Source of the DNA: Rubrobacter sp.
Lineage (GTDB): Bacteria > Actinomycetota > Rubrobacteria > Rubrobacterales > Rubrobacteraceae
Length of the DNA stretch: 6,021 bases
Direction: 5' to 3'
NCBI GenBank assembly: GCA_016781885.1
Contig: JADDPM010000125.1
Coordinates: forward strand, 1-6,021
Position 1 is the stretch's first letter, and every line of letters starts with the position of its first letter. Of the stretch, positions 1 through 5,674 are shown one piece after another. Both the position numbers and the translations under genes were made by a program. A model generated the notes under the pieces. The model had not been told where the DNA came from. It saw nothing but the letters and a program-made list of their open reading frames with translations, and searched no databases.

Positions 1-56
1 TTGGGCAACGCCTCCGTGATCGTGCCCTCCACCTCTATGACGTCTTCTTTAGCCAA
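1..56 (-). CDS. infA: Translation initiation factor IF-1 (5' part only)
   Basis: The visible 18 codons read MAKEDVIEVEGTITEALP, the hallmark N-terminus of bacterial IF-1. This small OB-fold protein binds the 30S A site and works with IF-2 and IF-3 during initiation. The rest of the gene lies beyond the left edge, so the OB fold itself cannot be checked. The start is TTG (54-56): an in-frame TGA lies a few codons upstream, and the family's conserved M-A-K-E-D begins exactly here. A GGGGAGG ribosome-binding site lies only 3 bases before it, a short spacing. The gene follows map after 95 bases. In many actinobacteria infA leads on to rpmJ, rpsM, rpsK and rpoA, and that would be expected to the left of this window. 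Confidence 0.9.
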   Translation of the reverse strand, partial: MAKEDVIEVEGTITEALP

Positions 57-59
57 GGA

Positions 60-66
60 CCTCCCC
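60..66 (-). promoter_or_regulatory. Ribosome-binding site of infA
   Basis: On the minus strand this reads GGGGAGG, a good match to the 3' end of 16S rRNA. It sits 3 bases before the TTG start of infA. The spacing is shorter than usual, but no other in-frame start is available between the upstream TGA and the conserved protein N-terminus. Confidence 0.6.
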
Positions 67-99
67 TGCTCTCAATCTGTTACAAACTGGTCGAAACCA

Positions 100-111
100 A
101 ACATATATGTT
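100..111. repeat. 12-bp perfect palindrome in the map-infA gap
   Basis: The sequence AACATATATGTT is its own reverse complement; the symmetry stops at the next base on each side. It overlaps the candidate -10 element of infA, so it could be an operator half-site pair. It could equally be a chance product of an AT-rich promoter patch. No second copy was noticed elsewhere in the window. Confidence 0.45.
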
Positions 112-127
112 ACCACGCACGCTGCAA
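100..127 (-). promoter_or_regulatory. Possible promoter for infA and downstream genes
   Basis: Within the only real intergenic gap, the minus strand has TTGCAG (122-127), a 16-base spacer, then TATGTT (100-105). This resembles a weak sigma70-type -35/-10 pair. It is also the most AT-rich patch of the neighbourhood. If used, transcription would start roughly 35-40 bases before the infA start codon. The hexamers are imperfect, and the gene may instead be read through from the upstream operon, so this is inference only. Confidence 0.3.
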
Positions 128-151
128 GCCTCCCAGCCCTTCATCCGCTGC

Positions 152-901
152 CTACGCCGCCGTAAGGACCCACGGCCCGTCGTCGGTGACGGCGATGGTG
201 TGCTCGTAGTGGGCGGCAAGGGAGTCGTCGGCGGTATAGATGGACCATCCATCCCGCTCGCTGATACGGATGTCGTAGCTGCCAAGCGTGATCATGGGCT
301 CTATCGCGAACGTCATGCCGGGCAAGAGACGCGGTCCGGTCCCGGGTCTACCGTAGTTGGGGATCTGGGGGTCCTCGTGCATCTTGCGTCCGACGCCGTG
401 CGAGACGAGGTCTCGCACCACCCCGTAGCCCCGCGCCTCGGCCAGAACCTGTATCGCATACCCGACGTCTCCGAGCTTCTTGCCGGCCCGCATCTGCTCC
501 GTCGCCGCCGCGAGGCACTGGCGCGTGGTGCTCAAGAGCCCTTCGGCGTCCGGGGGTATCTCTCCTATCGCCACGGTCGTCGCGGAGTCGGTCACGAACC
601 CCTCGTAGCGCACGCCGACATCCAGGGAGATGGTGTCGCCATCCTTCAGGCGGTAGGAGCCGGGGATGCCGTGTACGATCATGGAGTTCGGCGAGGCGCA
701 GATCGAGGCAGGGAAGCCCTGATAGCCCTTGAACTCCGGCTTCCCACCGCGCGAGCGAATAAAGTCCTCCGCCAACTCATCGAGGTCCTTCGTCGTCACG
801 CCGGCCCGGGCGTTCTCGGTAAGCATGGCGAGGCAGGCGGCGGTGATCCTGCCGCCCTCGCGCATCGTTTCGAGCTCGCCCTTGCTCTTGCGTACGATCA
901 A
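152..901 (-). CDS. map: Methionine aminopeptidase, type I
   Basis: The enzyme removes the initiator Met from nascent cytosolic proteins at the ribosome exit. The 249 residues are a usual length for type I enzymes without an N-terminal extension. The pita-bread fold's metal and catalytic residues are all visible: H77 (in IVHGIP), D94 (SLDVG), D105 (VTDSA), H168 (SHGVGR), H175 (MHEDP), E201 (AIEPM) and E233 (HYEHT). The start is TTG (899-901), because MIVRKSKGELETMREGG aligns with the family's usual opening. A later Met (residue 13) would cut into the first helix. The start lies 4 bases after the adk stop. The nearest purine-rich site (GGGGGAG, 915-921) is 13 bases upstream, rather far, so initiation may depend on coupling to adk. 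The secY-adk-map order is typical of Gram-positive spc operons. Confidence 0.97.
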   Translation of the reverse strand: MIVRKSKGELETMREGGRITAACLAMLTENARAGVTTKDLDELAEDFIRSRGGKPEFKGYQGFPASICASPNSMIVHGIPGSYRLKDGDTISLDVGVRYEGFVTDSATTVAIGEIPPDAEGLLSTTRQCLAAATEQMRAGKKLGDVGYAIQVLAEARGYGVVRDLVSHGVGRKMHEDPQIPNYGRPGTGPRLLPGMTFAIEPMITLGSYDIRISERDGWSIYTADDSLAAHYEHTIAVTDDGPWVLTAA

Positions 902-905
902 GGTG

Positions 906-1541
906 TTACTCGTTCTCCCCCACAGCCTTCAGGACCTCTTCGGTTACCTCGGGGATTGGTTTCGAGGCGTCCACGGTCACCAGGATGCCCTGCTCGCCGT
1001 AGTACTCCTTCAGGGGCTCGGTCTGCTCGTGGTAGGTATCCAGGCGCGTGCGGATGGCCTCTTCGGTATCGTCGTCGCGCTGGACGAACGGCCCCGCGTC
1101 CTCCTCGCTGTCCTCCGGCGGCGGGTCGTGCTCGATGTGGTAGGTCTTGCCGGTCGCCTCGCTCTGGCGACGGCCCGAGAGCCGCTTGACCAGGTCCTCA
1201 TCCGACGCTTCGAGAGCGATGACCCTGTCGACCTTCTCGTTTATATCTTCGAGCGCCTCGTCGAGCGCTTTGGCCTGGGCCTGGTTGCGCGGGAAGCCGT
1301 CGAGGATCCAGGACTCGTTCTCCGAGAGGTGCGGCTTGGTCATCTCGATGATGATCTCGTCGGGGACCAACTCGCCCTTGTCGTTGTACTCCTGGATCTT
1401 CTGCCCGAGCTCCGTGCCCTGCTTTATCTCCGCCCGCACGAGGTCGCCGGTGGCGATGTGCTCGGCGCCCAACTTCTCGACCAGTTCCGCCGCCTGGGTA
1501 CCCTTGCCGGCCCCCTGGGGACCGATGATGATGATTCTCAT
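906..1541 (-). CDS. adk: Adenylate kinase
   Basis: It catalyses ATP + AMP = 2 ADP in the cytosol, balancing adenine nucleotides. The P-loop GPQGAGKGT is at residues 7-15. TGDLVR (31-36) and DGFPR (81-85) form the AMP site. GRR (123-125) and the QRDDDTEEAIRTRL segment (154-167) supply the phosphate-binding arginines. The LID domain (about 122-159) is the long form, with GKTYH at 131-135. It has none of the four zinc-binding cysteines found in many Firmicutes enzymes. It also carries an acidic run (PEDSEEDAG, 142-150). At 211 residues the length is normal. The ATG start overlaps the secY stop as ATGA, so the two are probably translationally coupled. A GAGGAG purine stretch lies inside the last codons of secY. 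Confidence 0.98.
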   Translation of the reverse strand: MRIIIIGPQGAGKGTQAAELVEKLGAEHIATGDLVRAEIKQGTELGQKIQEYNDKGELVPDEIIIEMTKPHLSENESWILDGFPRNQAQAKALDEALEDINEKVDRVIALEASDEDLVKRLSGRRQSEATGKTYHIEHDPPPEDSEEDAGPFVQRDDDTEEAIRTRLDTYHEQTEPLKEYYGEQGILVTVDASKPIPEVTEEVLKAVGENE

Positions 1542-2824
1542 CTCTGCTGCTGTCTCCTCTTCAAGAATCCTTCATAGTTACGCATCATCAACTGGCTCTC
1601 GAGCTGGCGGACGGTATCCAGAGAGACGCCGACCACGATCAGCACCGAGGTGCCCCCGAGGAAGATCTGCTGTCCCAATCCCAAAGCGCCAGAGATGAAG
1701 TACGGTACGACCGCGACCGCCGCCAAAAAGATCGCGCCGAAGAGCGTGATCCTGGTGAGCACGTTGTTCAGGTAGATCGCCGTCGGCTGGCCCGGACGAA
1801 TCCCCGGGATGTATCCGCCGCTCTTCTTGAGGTTGTCCGCGTGCTCTATGGGGTTGAACTGCACGGCCGTATAGAAGTACGTAAACATCAAGATGAGGAG
1901 GGCGTAGAGGACCAGGTACGGTGCGTTCCCCGGCGTAAAGAACGCCGCGACCCGCCCGAGGATCGAACCAGTGTCGTTCCCGGCGAACTGGGCGAGGATG
2001 ATCGGGAAGATCAGAAGCGACGAGGCGAAGATGATAGGGATGACCCCCGCCATGTTGACTTTCAGAGGCAGGTACGTCGTCCCGCCCTGGCTCATGCGCC
2101 GCCCGACCTGCCTCTTTGCGTAGGTGATCGGGATGCGCCGCTGCCCCTCGTTGACGAACACGATCGCCGCGACGATGAGCACCGCGAGCACGGCGAGGAT
2201 CACGATGGTCAACACGTTGCCGCTCTCCAGGAGAGACGAGATCGCCGCGGGCGCTTGCGAGAGGATCGCCGCGGAGATGATCAGCGAGATGCCGTTCCCG
2301 AGCCCCCGCTGGGAGATAAGCTCCCCGAGCCACATGATCAGCATCGTCCCCGCCGTGAGCGTTATGACGATGAGGTAGCTGTCTATAATCGTGGTACCGC
2401 TGAGGACTCCCGTGCCGCCGCTGCGGAAGTACAAGAGCATCGCAAGTGATTGGATGAGCGCCAGCCCTAACGTGAAGAACCGCGTGTACTGCGTGATCTT
2501 TTGTTGGCCAGTCTCGCCCTCTTTAGAGAGTTCCTGAAGCCGGGGTATCGCGACGGTCAGGAGCTGCATCACGATCGAGGCCGTAATGTACGGCATGATC
2601 CCGAGGGCGAAGACCGACAGGTTATTGAACGCCCCGCCGGTAAAGACCCCGAAAAGCCCGGTGATGGCGTTACCGTCCTCTCCGAGGCTCCCCAAGACCT
2701 CCCGGTTTACGCCGGGGAGCGGCACATAGCACCCGAGCCGGTACAGCGCGATAATGATCGCCGTAAAGAGCAGCTTATGCCTTAGGTCCGGGACGCTCCA
2801 CGCATTTCCAAGCGCCTTTATCAT
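1538..2824 (-). CDS. secY: Preprotein translocase channel subunit SecY
   Basis: SecY is the membrane pore of the Sec translocase; it works with SecE, SecG and the motor SecA, or with ribosomes. The 428 residues fit the family. About ten membrane segments are visible, near residues 17-37, 65-90, 114-133, 150-170, 176-198, 205-224, 259-282, 302-322, 357-376 and 386-402. Family signatures include GGAFNNLSVFALGIMPYI (63-80), ISQRGLGNGIS (170-180), GGYIPGIRPG (336-345), and the C-terminal GGTSVLIVVGVSLDTVRQLE with LMMRNYEGFLK (412-422). The basic cytosolic loops R229-R243 and K333-R343 are where SecA and ribosomes dock in the family. The ATG lies one base after the rplO stop (TGA-G-ATG), with GGAG seven bases upstream of it. 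Confidence 0.99.
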   Translation of the reverse strand: MIKALGNAWSVPDLRHKLLFTAIIIALYRLGCYVPLPGVNREVLGSLGEDGNAITGLFGVFTGGAFNNLSVFALGIMPYITASIVMQLLTVAIPRLQELSKEGETGQQKITQYTRFFTLGLALIQSLAMLLYFRSGGTGVLSGTTIIDSYLIVITLTAGTMLIMWLGELISQRGLGNGISLIISAAILSQAPAAISSLLESGNVLTIVILAVLAVLIVAAIVFVNEGQRRIPITYAKRQVGRRMSQGGTTYLPLKVNMAGVIPIIFASSLLIFPIILAQFAGNDTGSILGRVAAFFTPGNAPYLVLYALLILMFTYFYTAVQFNPIEHADNLKKSGGYIPGIRPGQPTAIYLNNVLTRITLFGAIFLAAVAVVPYFISGALGLGQQIFLGGTSVLIVVGVSLDTVRQLESQLMMRNYEGFLKRRQQQR

Positions 2825-2825
2825 C

Positions 2826-3287
2826 TCACGACTCCAGGACCTCGGTGCTGCCGCCGGCCGCCTCTATCTTCTCCCGGGCCGAAGAGGAAAATGCGTGCGC
2901 CCTGACGGTTATGGCGCGTCCTATCTCCCCGTCGCCCAACACCTTTACCAGGCTCTCCTTTTTGCGAAGGATACCAGCCGCCTTGAGCTCCTCGATACCG
3001 ATCTCATCACCCGAAAGCTCCGCGAGCTCCGAGACGTTGACCGGCGCGTAGACCTTCGGGCGGGCGACGGTATGCGGCCCGCGAGCCATACCTTTGAGAC
3101 GTGGCAGCCGGCGCTGAAGCGGCATCTGGCCGCCCTCAAACTTGCCGTGCCCCGGAGCGCCCGAACGCGCGCCCGCGCCCTTGTGGCCGCGACCGCTGGT
3201 CTTGCCGTTCCCCGAGCCCTTGCCCCGACCGAGCCGCTTGCGCGACTTCGTGGAGCCGGGGGCCGGAGAGAGTTCGTTTAGCCTCAT
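2826..3287 (-). CDS. rplO: 50S ribosomal protein L15 (uL15)
   Basis: L15 is a late-assembly protein of the large subunit; its long, unstructured N-terminal arm threads into 23S rRNA. The 153 residues open with MRLNELSPAPGS, followed by the Gly/Lys/Arg-rich arm (about 15-60) containing RLGRGKGSGNGKTSGRGHKG and GFEGGQMPLQRRLPRLKG-like motifs (FEGGQMPLQRRLP at 50-62). The globular C-terminal half ends with a Gly-rich helix-strand (KIEAAGGSTEVLE). The ATG overlaps the rpmD stop by one base (TAATG). A GGAGGTG ribosome-binding site lies within the last codons of rpmD. The position between rpmD and secY is the classic one. Confidence 0.98.
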   Translation of the reverse strand: MRLNELSPAPGSTKSRKRLGRGKGSGNGKTSGRGHKGAGARSGAPGHGKFEGGQMPLQRRLPRLKGMARGPHTVARPKVYAPVNVSELAELSGDEIGIEELKAAGILRKKESLVKVLGDGEIGRAITVRAHAFSSSAREKIEAAGGSTEVLES

Positions 3288-3472
3288 TACCCCTGCACCT
3301 CCTCGACCTCTACCAGGTGCTGCACCTTGCGGATCATGCCGCGTATCTGCGGCGTATCCTCGTGTAGCCGCGAGTCTCTGATGCGCTTGAGTCCCAGAGC
3401 CCGCACCGTCTTCTTGTGGCCCGAGAGGGACCCTATAACACTCCTCTTCTGCGTAATCTTGAGGGGGCTCAT
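3287..3472 (-). CDS. rpmD: 50S ribosomal protein L30 (uL30)
   Basis: L30 is a small protein on the surface of the large subunit, found here in its usual place between S5 and L15. The 61 residues match the short bacterial form. The opening strand LKITQKRSVIG is followed by the family's helix and LGLKRIRDSRLHEDTPQIRGMIRKVQHLVEVEEV (residues 26-59), which corresponds to the conserved LGLRRI-x-ntPxirGmi-kV-HLV-v-E pattern. The ATG overlaps the rpsE stop as ATGA (3469-3472), which implies coupled translation. Identification is firm despite the small size because both motif and context agree. Confidence 0.96.
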   Translation of the reverse strand: MSPLKITQKRSVIGSLSGHKKTVRALGLKRIRDSRLHEDTPQIRGMIRKVQHLVEVEEVQG

Positions 3473-4131
3473 AGGGTAATCTTCACCCCCCGCGACTGCT
3501 CGATGGCAGCCTTGGAACGCAGCTCTCTCAAGCCCTGTTCTGTCGCCCGTACGAGGTTGACGGCGGTCGTCGAACCCAGAGCCTTCGTCAGGATGTCCCT
3601 GACACCGGCGAGATCCAACACCGCGCGCACGGCGCCGCCCGCGATAACCCCCGTACCCTCGCTGGCGGGCTTGAGCATCACCTCGGAACTCTCAAACTTA
3701 CCCAGCACCTCGTGCGGGATGGTCGTGTTGCGCATCGGCACGTCGAACATCTCGCGCTTGGCCTTGTCCTGGCCCTTCGCTATCGCGGCCGGGACCGTGT
3801 TCGCCTTACCCAGGCCAACCCCGACACGCCCCTTGCCGTCGCCGACGACGACGAGGGCACTGAAGTTGAACCTACGGCCACCCTTGACGACCTTGGCGAC
3901 GCGGCGGATCTCGACGACGCGATCCTGGAGGTCAGAGTCCCGCTCGCGCCCGCGGCCACCGCGACCGCCCCCGCGATTGGCGTCCCTTCCCCCGCGACCG
4001 GGTCGGGTGCCACCGCTGCTGTCGCGGCCCACGGTGGTGCCGCCTCCCCCGCGCACGCCTCCGCGGCTGTCCATACCGCCTCCGCGGCTCGACCCTGAAG
4101 GGCCTTGTCCTCTACTACTTCCTCTTCCCAA
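3469..4131 (-). CDS. rpsE: 30S ribosomal protein S5 (uS5) with RGG-rich N-terminal extension
   Basis: S5 sits at the mRNA entry side of the small subunit and helps control decoding accuracy and mRNA unwinding. The conserved part begins near residue 67: an RNA-binding dsRBD-like domain (DLQDRVVEIRRVAKVVKGGRRFNFSALVVVGD..GRVGVGLGKA, 67-110) and the C-terminal domain (GTGVIAGGAVRAVLDLAGVRDILTKALGSTTAVNLVRAT, 159-197). The first ~65 residues are unusual: about 26 Gly and 14 Arg, six RGG motifs, no Lys before residue 80, and no hydrophobic core, so probably disordered. At 220 residues it is longer than the ~166 of E. coli. Actinobacterial S5 proteins often have Gly/Arg-rich heads. The TTG start follows AGGAGG by 10 bases, with an in-frame TAG just upstream. 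Met20, after its own GGAGG-like site, is an alternative start. Identity is certain; the start is less so. Confidence 0.95.
   Translation of the reverse strand: MGRGSSRGQGPSGSSRGGGMDSRGGVRGGGGTTVGRDSSGGTRPGRGGRDANRGGGRGGRGRERDSDLQDRVVEIRRVAKVVKGGRRFNFSALVVVGDGKGRVGVGLGKANTVPAAIAKGQDKAKREMFDVPMRNTTIPHEVLGKFESSEVMLKPASEGTGVIAGGAVRAVLDLAGVRDILTKALGSTTAVNLVRATEQGLRELRSKAAIEQSRGVKITL
4056..4089 (-). repeat. 13-bp direct repeat within the S5 RGG head
   Basis: The 13 bases AGCCGCGGAGGCG (minus strand) occur twice, at 4077-4089 and 4056-4068, exactly 21 bases apart, so in the same reading frame. Each copy encodes Ser-Arg-Gly-Gly. The pattern suggests that the low-complexity head grew by a short tandem duplication, although convergent use of the same codons for RGG is possible. 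Confidence 0.55.
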
Positions 4132-4141
4132 AACTCTCTAT

Positions 4142-4147
4142 CCTCCT
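4142..4147 (-). promoter_or_regulatory. Ribosome-binding site deciding the rpsE start
   Basis: A perfect AGGAGG lies in the 21-base rplR-rpsE gap, 10 bases before the TTG at 4129-4131. It is the only strong site in the gap, and an in-frame TAG separates it from the TTG. It therefore supports translation of the long Gly/Arg-rich S5 head rather than initiation only at the downstream ATG (4072-4074). Confidence 0.75.
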
Positions 4148-4152
4148 AAAAG

Positions 4153-4506
4153 TTACAGCTTCAGTCCGCCCGAACGCGCACCCTCCGCTAGCACCGCGAT
4201 CCGGCCGTGATACTTGTTGCCGCCGCGATCAAAGACCGCGGTCTCTAACCCCGCATCGCCTGCCCGGCTGGCGATAAGCTCGCCGACCTGTCGTGCCGCG
4301 TCCTTGCGGCTCTCGGCCCCCTCGACCTCGCGGGAGTCCGCCGCCGCCAGCGTGCGGCCTTCGAGATCGTCTATCAGTTGGGCATAGATGTGGGCGTTCG
4401 ACTTGTAGACGGAGAGCCTCGGGCGCTCCGCCGTGCCGGAGATCTTGCGCCGGATGCGGCCCCGGCGCCGGTTCTTCTGAGTCCTTTTAACTTCGGTTAC
4501 CGCCAT
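4153..4506 (-). CDS. rplR: 50S ribosomal protein L18 (uL18)
   Basis: L18 binds 5S rRNA and, with L5, fixes it to the central protuberance of the large subunit. The 117 residues match the bacterial length. The basic N-terminal tail (KRTQKNRRRGRIRRKISG, 7-24) contacts rRNA. Core motifs follow: RPRLSVYKSNAHIYAQLIDD (28-47), the GRTLAAADS segment (50-58), and the very conserved FDRGGNKYHGR (92-102) with a C-terminal ARSGGLKL. The ATG is preceded by AAGGGAGG ending 4 bases upstream, in a 21-base gap after rplF. Confidence 0.98.
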   Translation of the reverse strand: MAVTEVKRTQKNRRRGRIRRKISGTAERPRLSVYKSNAHIYAQLIDDLEGRTLAAADSREVEGAESRKDAARQVGELIASRAGDAGLETAVFDRGGNKYHGRIAVLAEGARSGGLKL

Positions 4507-4527
4507 AAAGCCTCCCTTAGAGCTCCG

Positions 4528-5061
4528 CTACCCCGCCTTGCCGACCTTGCGCCGGATCTGCTCATCGCTGTAGCGGATGCCCTTGCCCTTGTACGGCTCC
4601 GGCGGCCTCACGCGCCTTATCTCCGCCGCCTGCTGGCCGACCCGCTGCTTGTCTATGCCGCGCACCACGATGGTCGTAGCGTTCGGCATCTCGAAGTCTA
4701 TACCTTCGCGGGGGGTTATCGTGACCGGATGCGAGTATCCGACCTGAAGGTTTATGTCCCGCCCCTGCAACGCCCCCCTGTACCCGACGCCCGCGATCTG
4801 GAGCGTCTTCGTGAAACCGTCCGTGACACCGGTGACGGCGTTCTGGATCAGAGACCGCGTAAGCCCGTGCATCGCCCTGTGCTCTGGCGCGTCGGACTCC
4901 CGCTCGACGAGGACTTCGCCATCCTCCTGCCTGACGGTTACACCCCTGCCTACGGGCACGGTCAGCTCTCCCTTGGGACCCCTGACCGTGATCTCCTGAC
5001 CGGAGATGTTCATCTCTACGTTTCCCGGCACCGGTACCGGCGCCTTACCGATTCTCGACAT
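4528..5061 (-). CDS. rplF: 50S ribosomal protein L6 (uL6)
   Basis: L6 lies near the factor-binding site of the large subunit, by the sarcin-ricin loop. The 177 residues carry the expected two repeated domains. The N-terminal domain opens MSRIGKAPVPVP and contains ITVRGPKGELTVPV (24-37). The C-terminal domain contains LQIAGVGYRGALQG (87-100), LQVGYSHPV (105-113) and the family signature RPPEPYKGKGIRY (152-164), ending in the RRKVGKAG tail. The ATG starts 14 bases after the rpsH stop. The purine-rich site GGGAG overlaps that stop (TAGGGAG). Confidence 0.99.
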   Translation of the reverse strand: MSRIGKAPVPVPGNVEMNISGQEITVRGPKGELTVPVGRGVTVRQEDGEVLVERESDAPEHRAMHGLTRSLIQNAVTGVTDGFTKTLQIAGVGYRGALQGRDINLQVGYSHPVTITPREGIDFEMPNATTIVVRGIDKQRVGQQAAEIRRVRPPEPYKGKGIRYSDEQIRRKVGKAG

Positions 5062-5075
5062 AATTCTCTATCTCC

Positions 5076-5474
5076 CTAGTAAACGAAGCAGAGGACCTCG
5101 CCGCCGATGCCGGCCCTGCGGGCCTCGTGGTCGGTGAGTATCCCGCGCGAGGTCGAGAGTATCGCCACCCCGAGCCCATCGAGGACGCGAGGGATGTTCG
5201 TCTGCTTGCGGTACACGCGCCGCCCGGGCCGGCTCATGCGCCGTAAGCCCGTGATCGCACGCCGCCCGTCGGGGTCGTACTTGAGCTCGACGACGAGCTT
5301 CTTCTCCGCGCCCGCGCCCTTCTCCGAATAGTCCTGTATGTAGCCCTGCTCTTTGAGGATGCGCGCAACCTCGGTCTTCATCTTGGAGTGGGGCATCTCA
5401 ACGACATCGTGCCTCGCCATACCCGCGTTGCGGATGCGGGTCAGAAAGTCCGCTATAGGATCGTTAACGCTCAT
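5076..5474 (-). CDS. rpsH: 30S ribosomal protein S8 (uS8)
   Basis: S8 is a primary binder of the 16S rRNA central domain. The 132 residues are standard for bacteria. The opening VNDPIADFLTRIRNA (3-17) and the C-terminal LGVAILSTSRGILTDHEARRAGIGGEVLCFVY (101-132) are the family's signature regions. In E. coli, S8 also represses this operon by binding a hairpin in the mRNA near the rplE start. That site, if present here, lies beyond the right edge and could not be examined. The ATG follows the rpsN stop by 6 bases with only a weak purine site (TAGGTAAGA), so coupling to rpsN is likely. Confidence 0.98.
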   Translation of the reverse strand: MSVNDPIADFLTRIRNAGMARHDVVEMPHSKMKTEVARILKEQGYIQDYSEKGAGAEKKLVVELKYDPDGRRAITGLRRMSRPGRRVYRKQTNIPRVLDGLGVAILSTSRGILTDHEARRAGIGGEVLCFVY

Positions 5475-5480
5475 TCTTAC

Positions 5481-5666
5481 CTACCAACTTGCCTTCATGA
5501 CACCGGGGATCTTGCCCTCGTGCGCCAGCTCTCTCAAGCAGATCCGGCACACCCCGAACTTGCGGTAGTACCCGTGCGCCCGGCCGCACCGCTGGCACCG
5601 GTTGTACTCCCTCACCGCGAACTTCTGCGGCTTCCTCTGCTTGACCAACAACGCTTTCCTCGTCAT
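5481..5666 (-). CDS. rpsN: 30S ribosomal protein S14, zinc-binding type (uS14)
   Basis: S14 joins the 30S head late in assembly. This is the short, 61-residue zinc-ribbon form, also named rpsZ: the zinc ligands are C24-x-x-C27 and C40-x-x-C43, in YNRCQRCGR and FGVCRICLREL. The C-terminal GKIPGVMKASW is the conserved family ending. Many bacteria carry a second, zinc-free S14 elsewhere, made when zinc is scarce; none is in this window. The ATG lies 8 bases after the rplE stop. The sequence TAGGAGAG, overlapping that stop, is the probable ribosome-binding site. Confidence 0.98.
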   Translation of the reverse strand: MTRKALLVKQRKPQKFAVREYNRCQRCGRAHGYYRKFGVCRICLRELAHEGKIPGVMKASW

Positions 5667-5674
5667 AAACTCTC

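Noticed and set aside
121..137. Possible terminator hairpin after map
   Set aside because: Only a 4-bp stem (GCTG/CAGC) with a 9-base loop and no following T-run, so not a credible intrinsic terminator.
49..144. Possible 31-residue ORF on the minus strand across the map-infA gap
   Set aside because: It has no clear ribosome-binding site before its ATG, runs into the infA start out of frame, and resembles nothing I recognise.
107..1577. Long plus-strand open frames (107-1189 and 729-1577) opposite map and adk
   Set aside because: Their translations are Arg/Leu/Val-rich with no recognisable motif. They lie antisense to two genes with complete catalytic motifs. Long antisense frames are expected in G+C-rich DNA.
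1578..2333. 251-codon minus-strand frame inside secY
   Set aside because: It is a shifted-frame reading of secY: Arg/Gly/Pro/His-rich with no hydrophobic segments, while the secY frame is fully conserved.
3416..4210. 264-codon plus-strand frame opposite rpsE
   Set aside because: It is Pro/Arg/Ser-rich, the mirror of the Gly/Arg codons of S5, and has no family motif.
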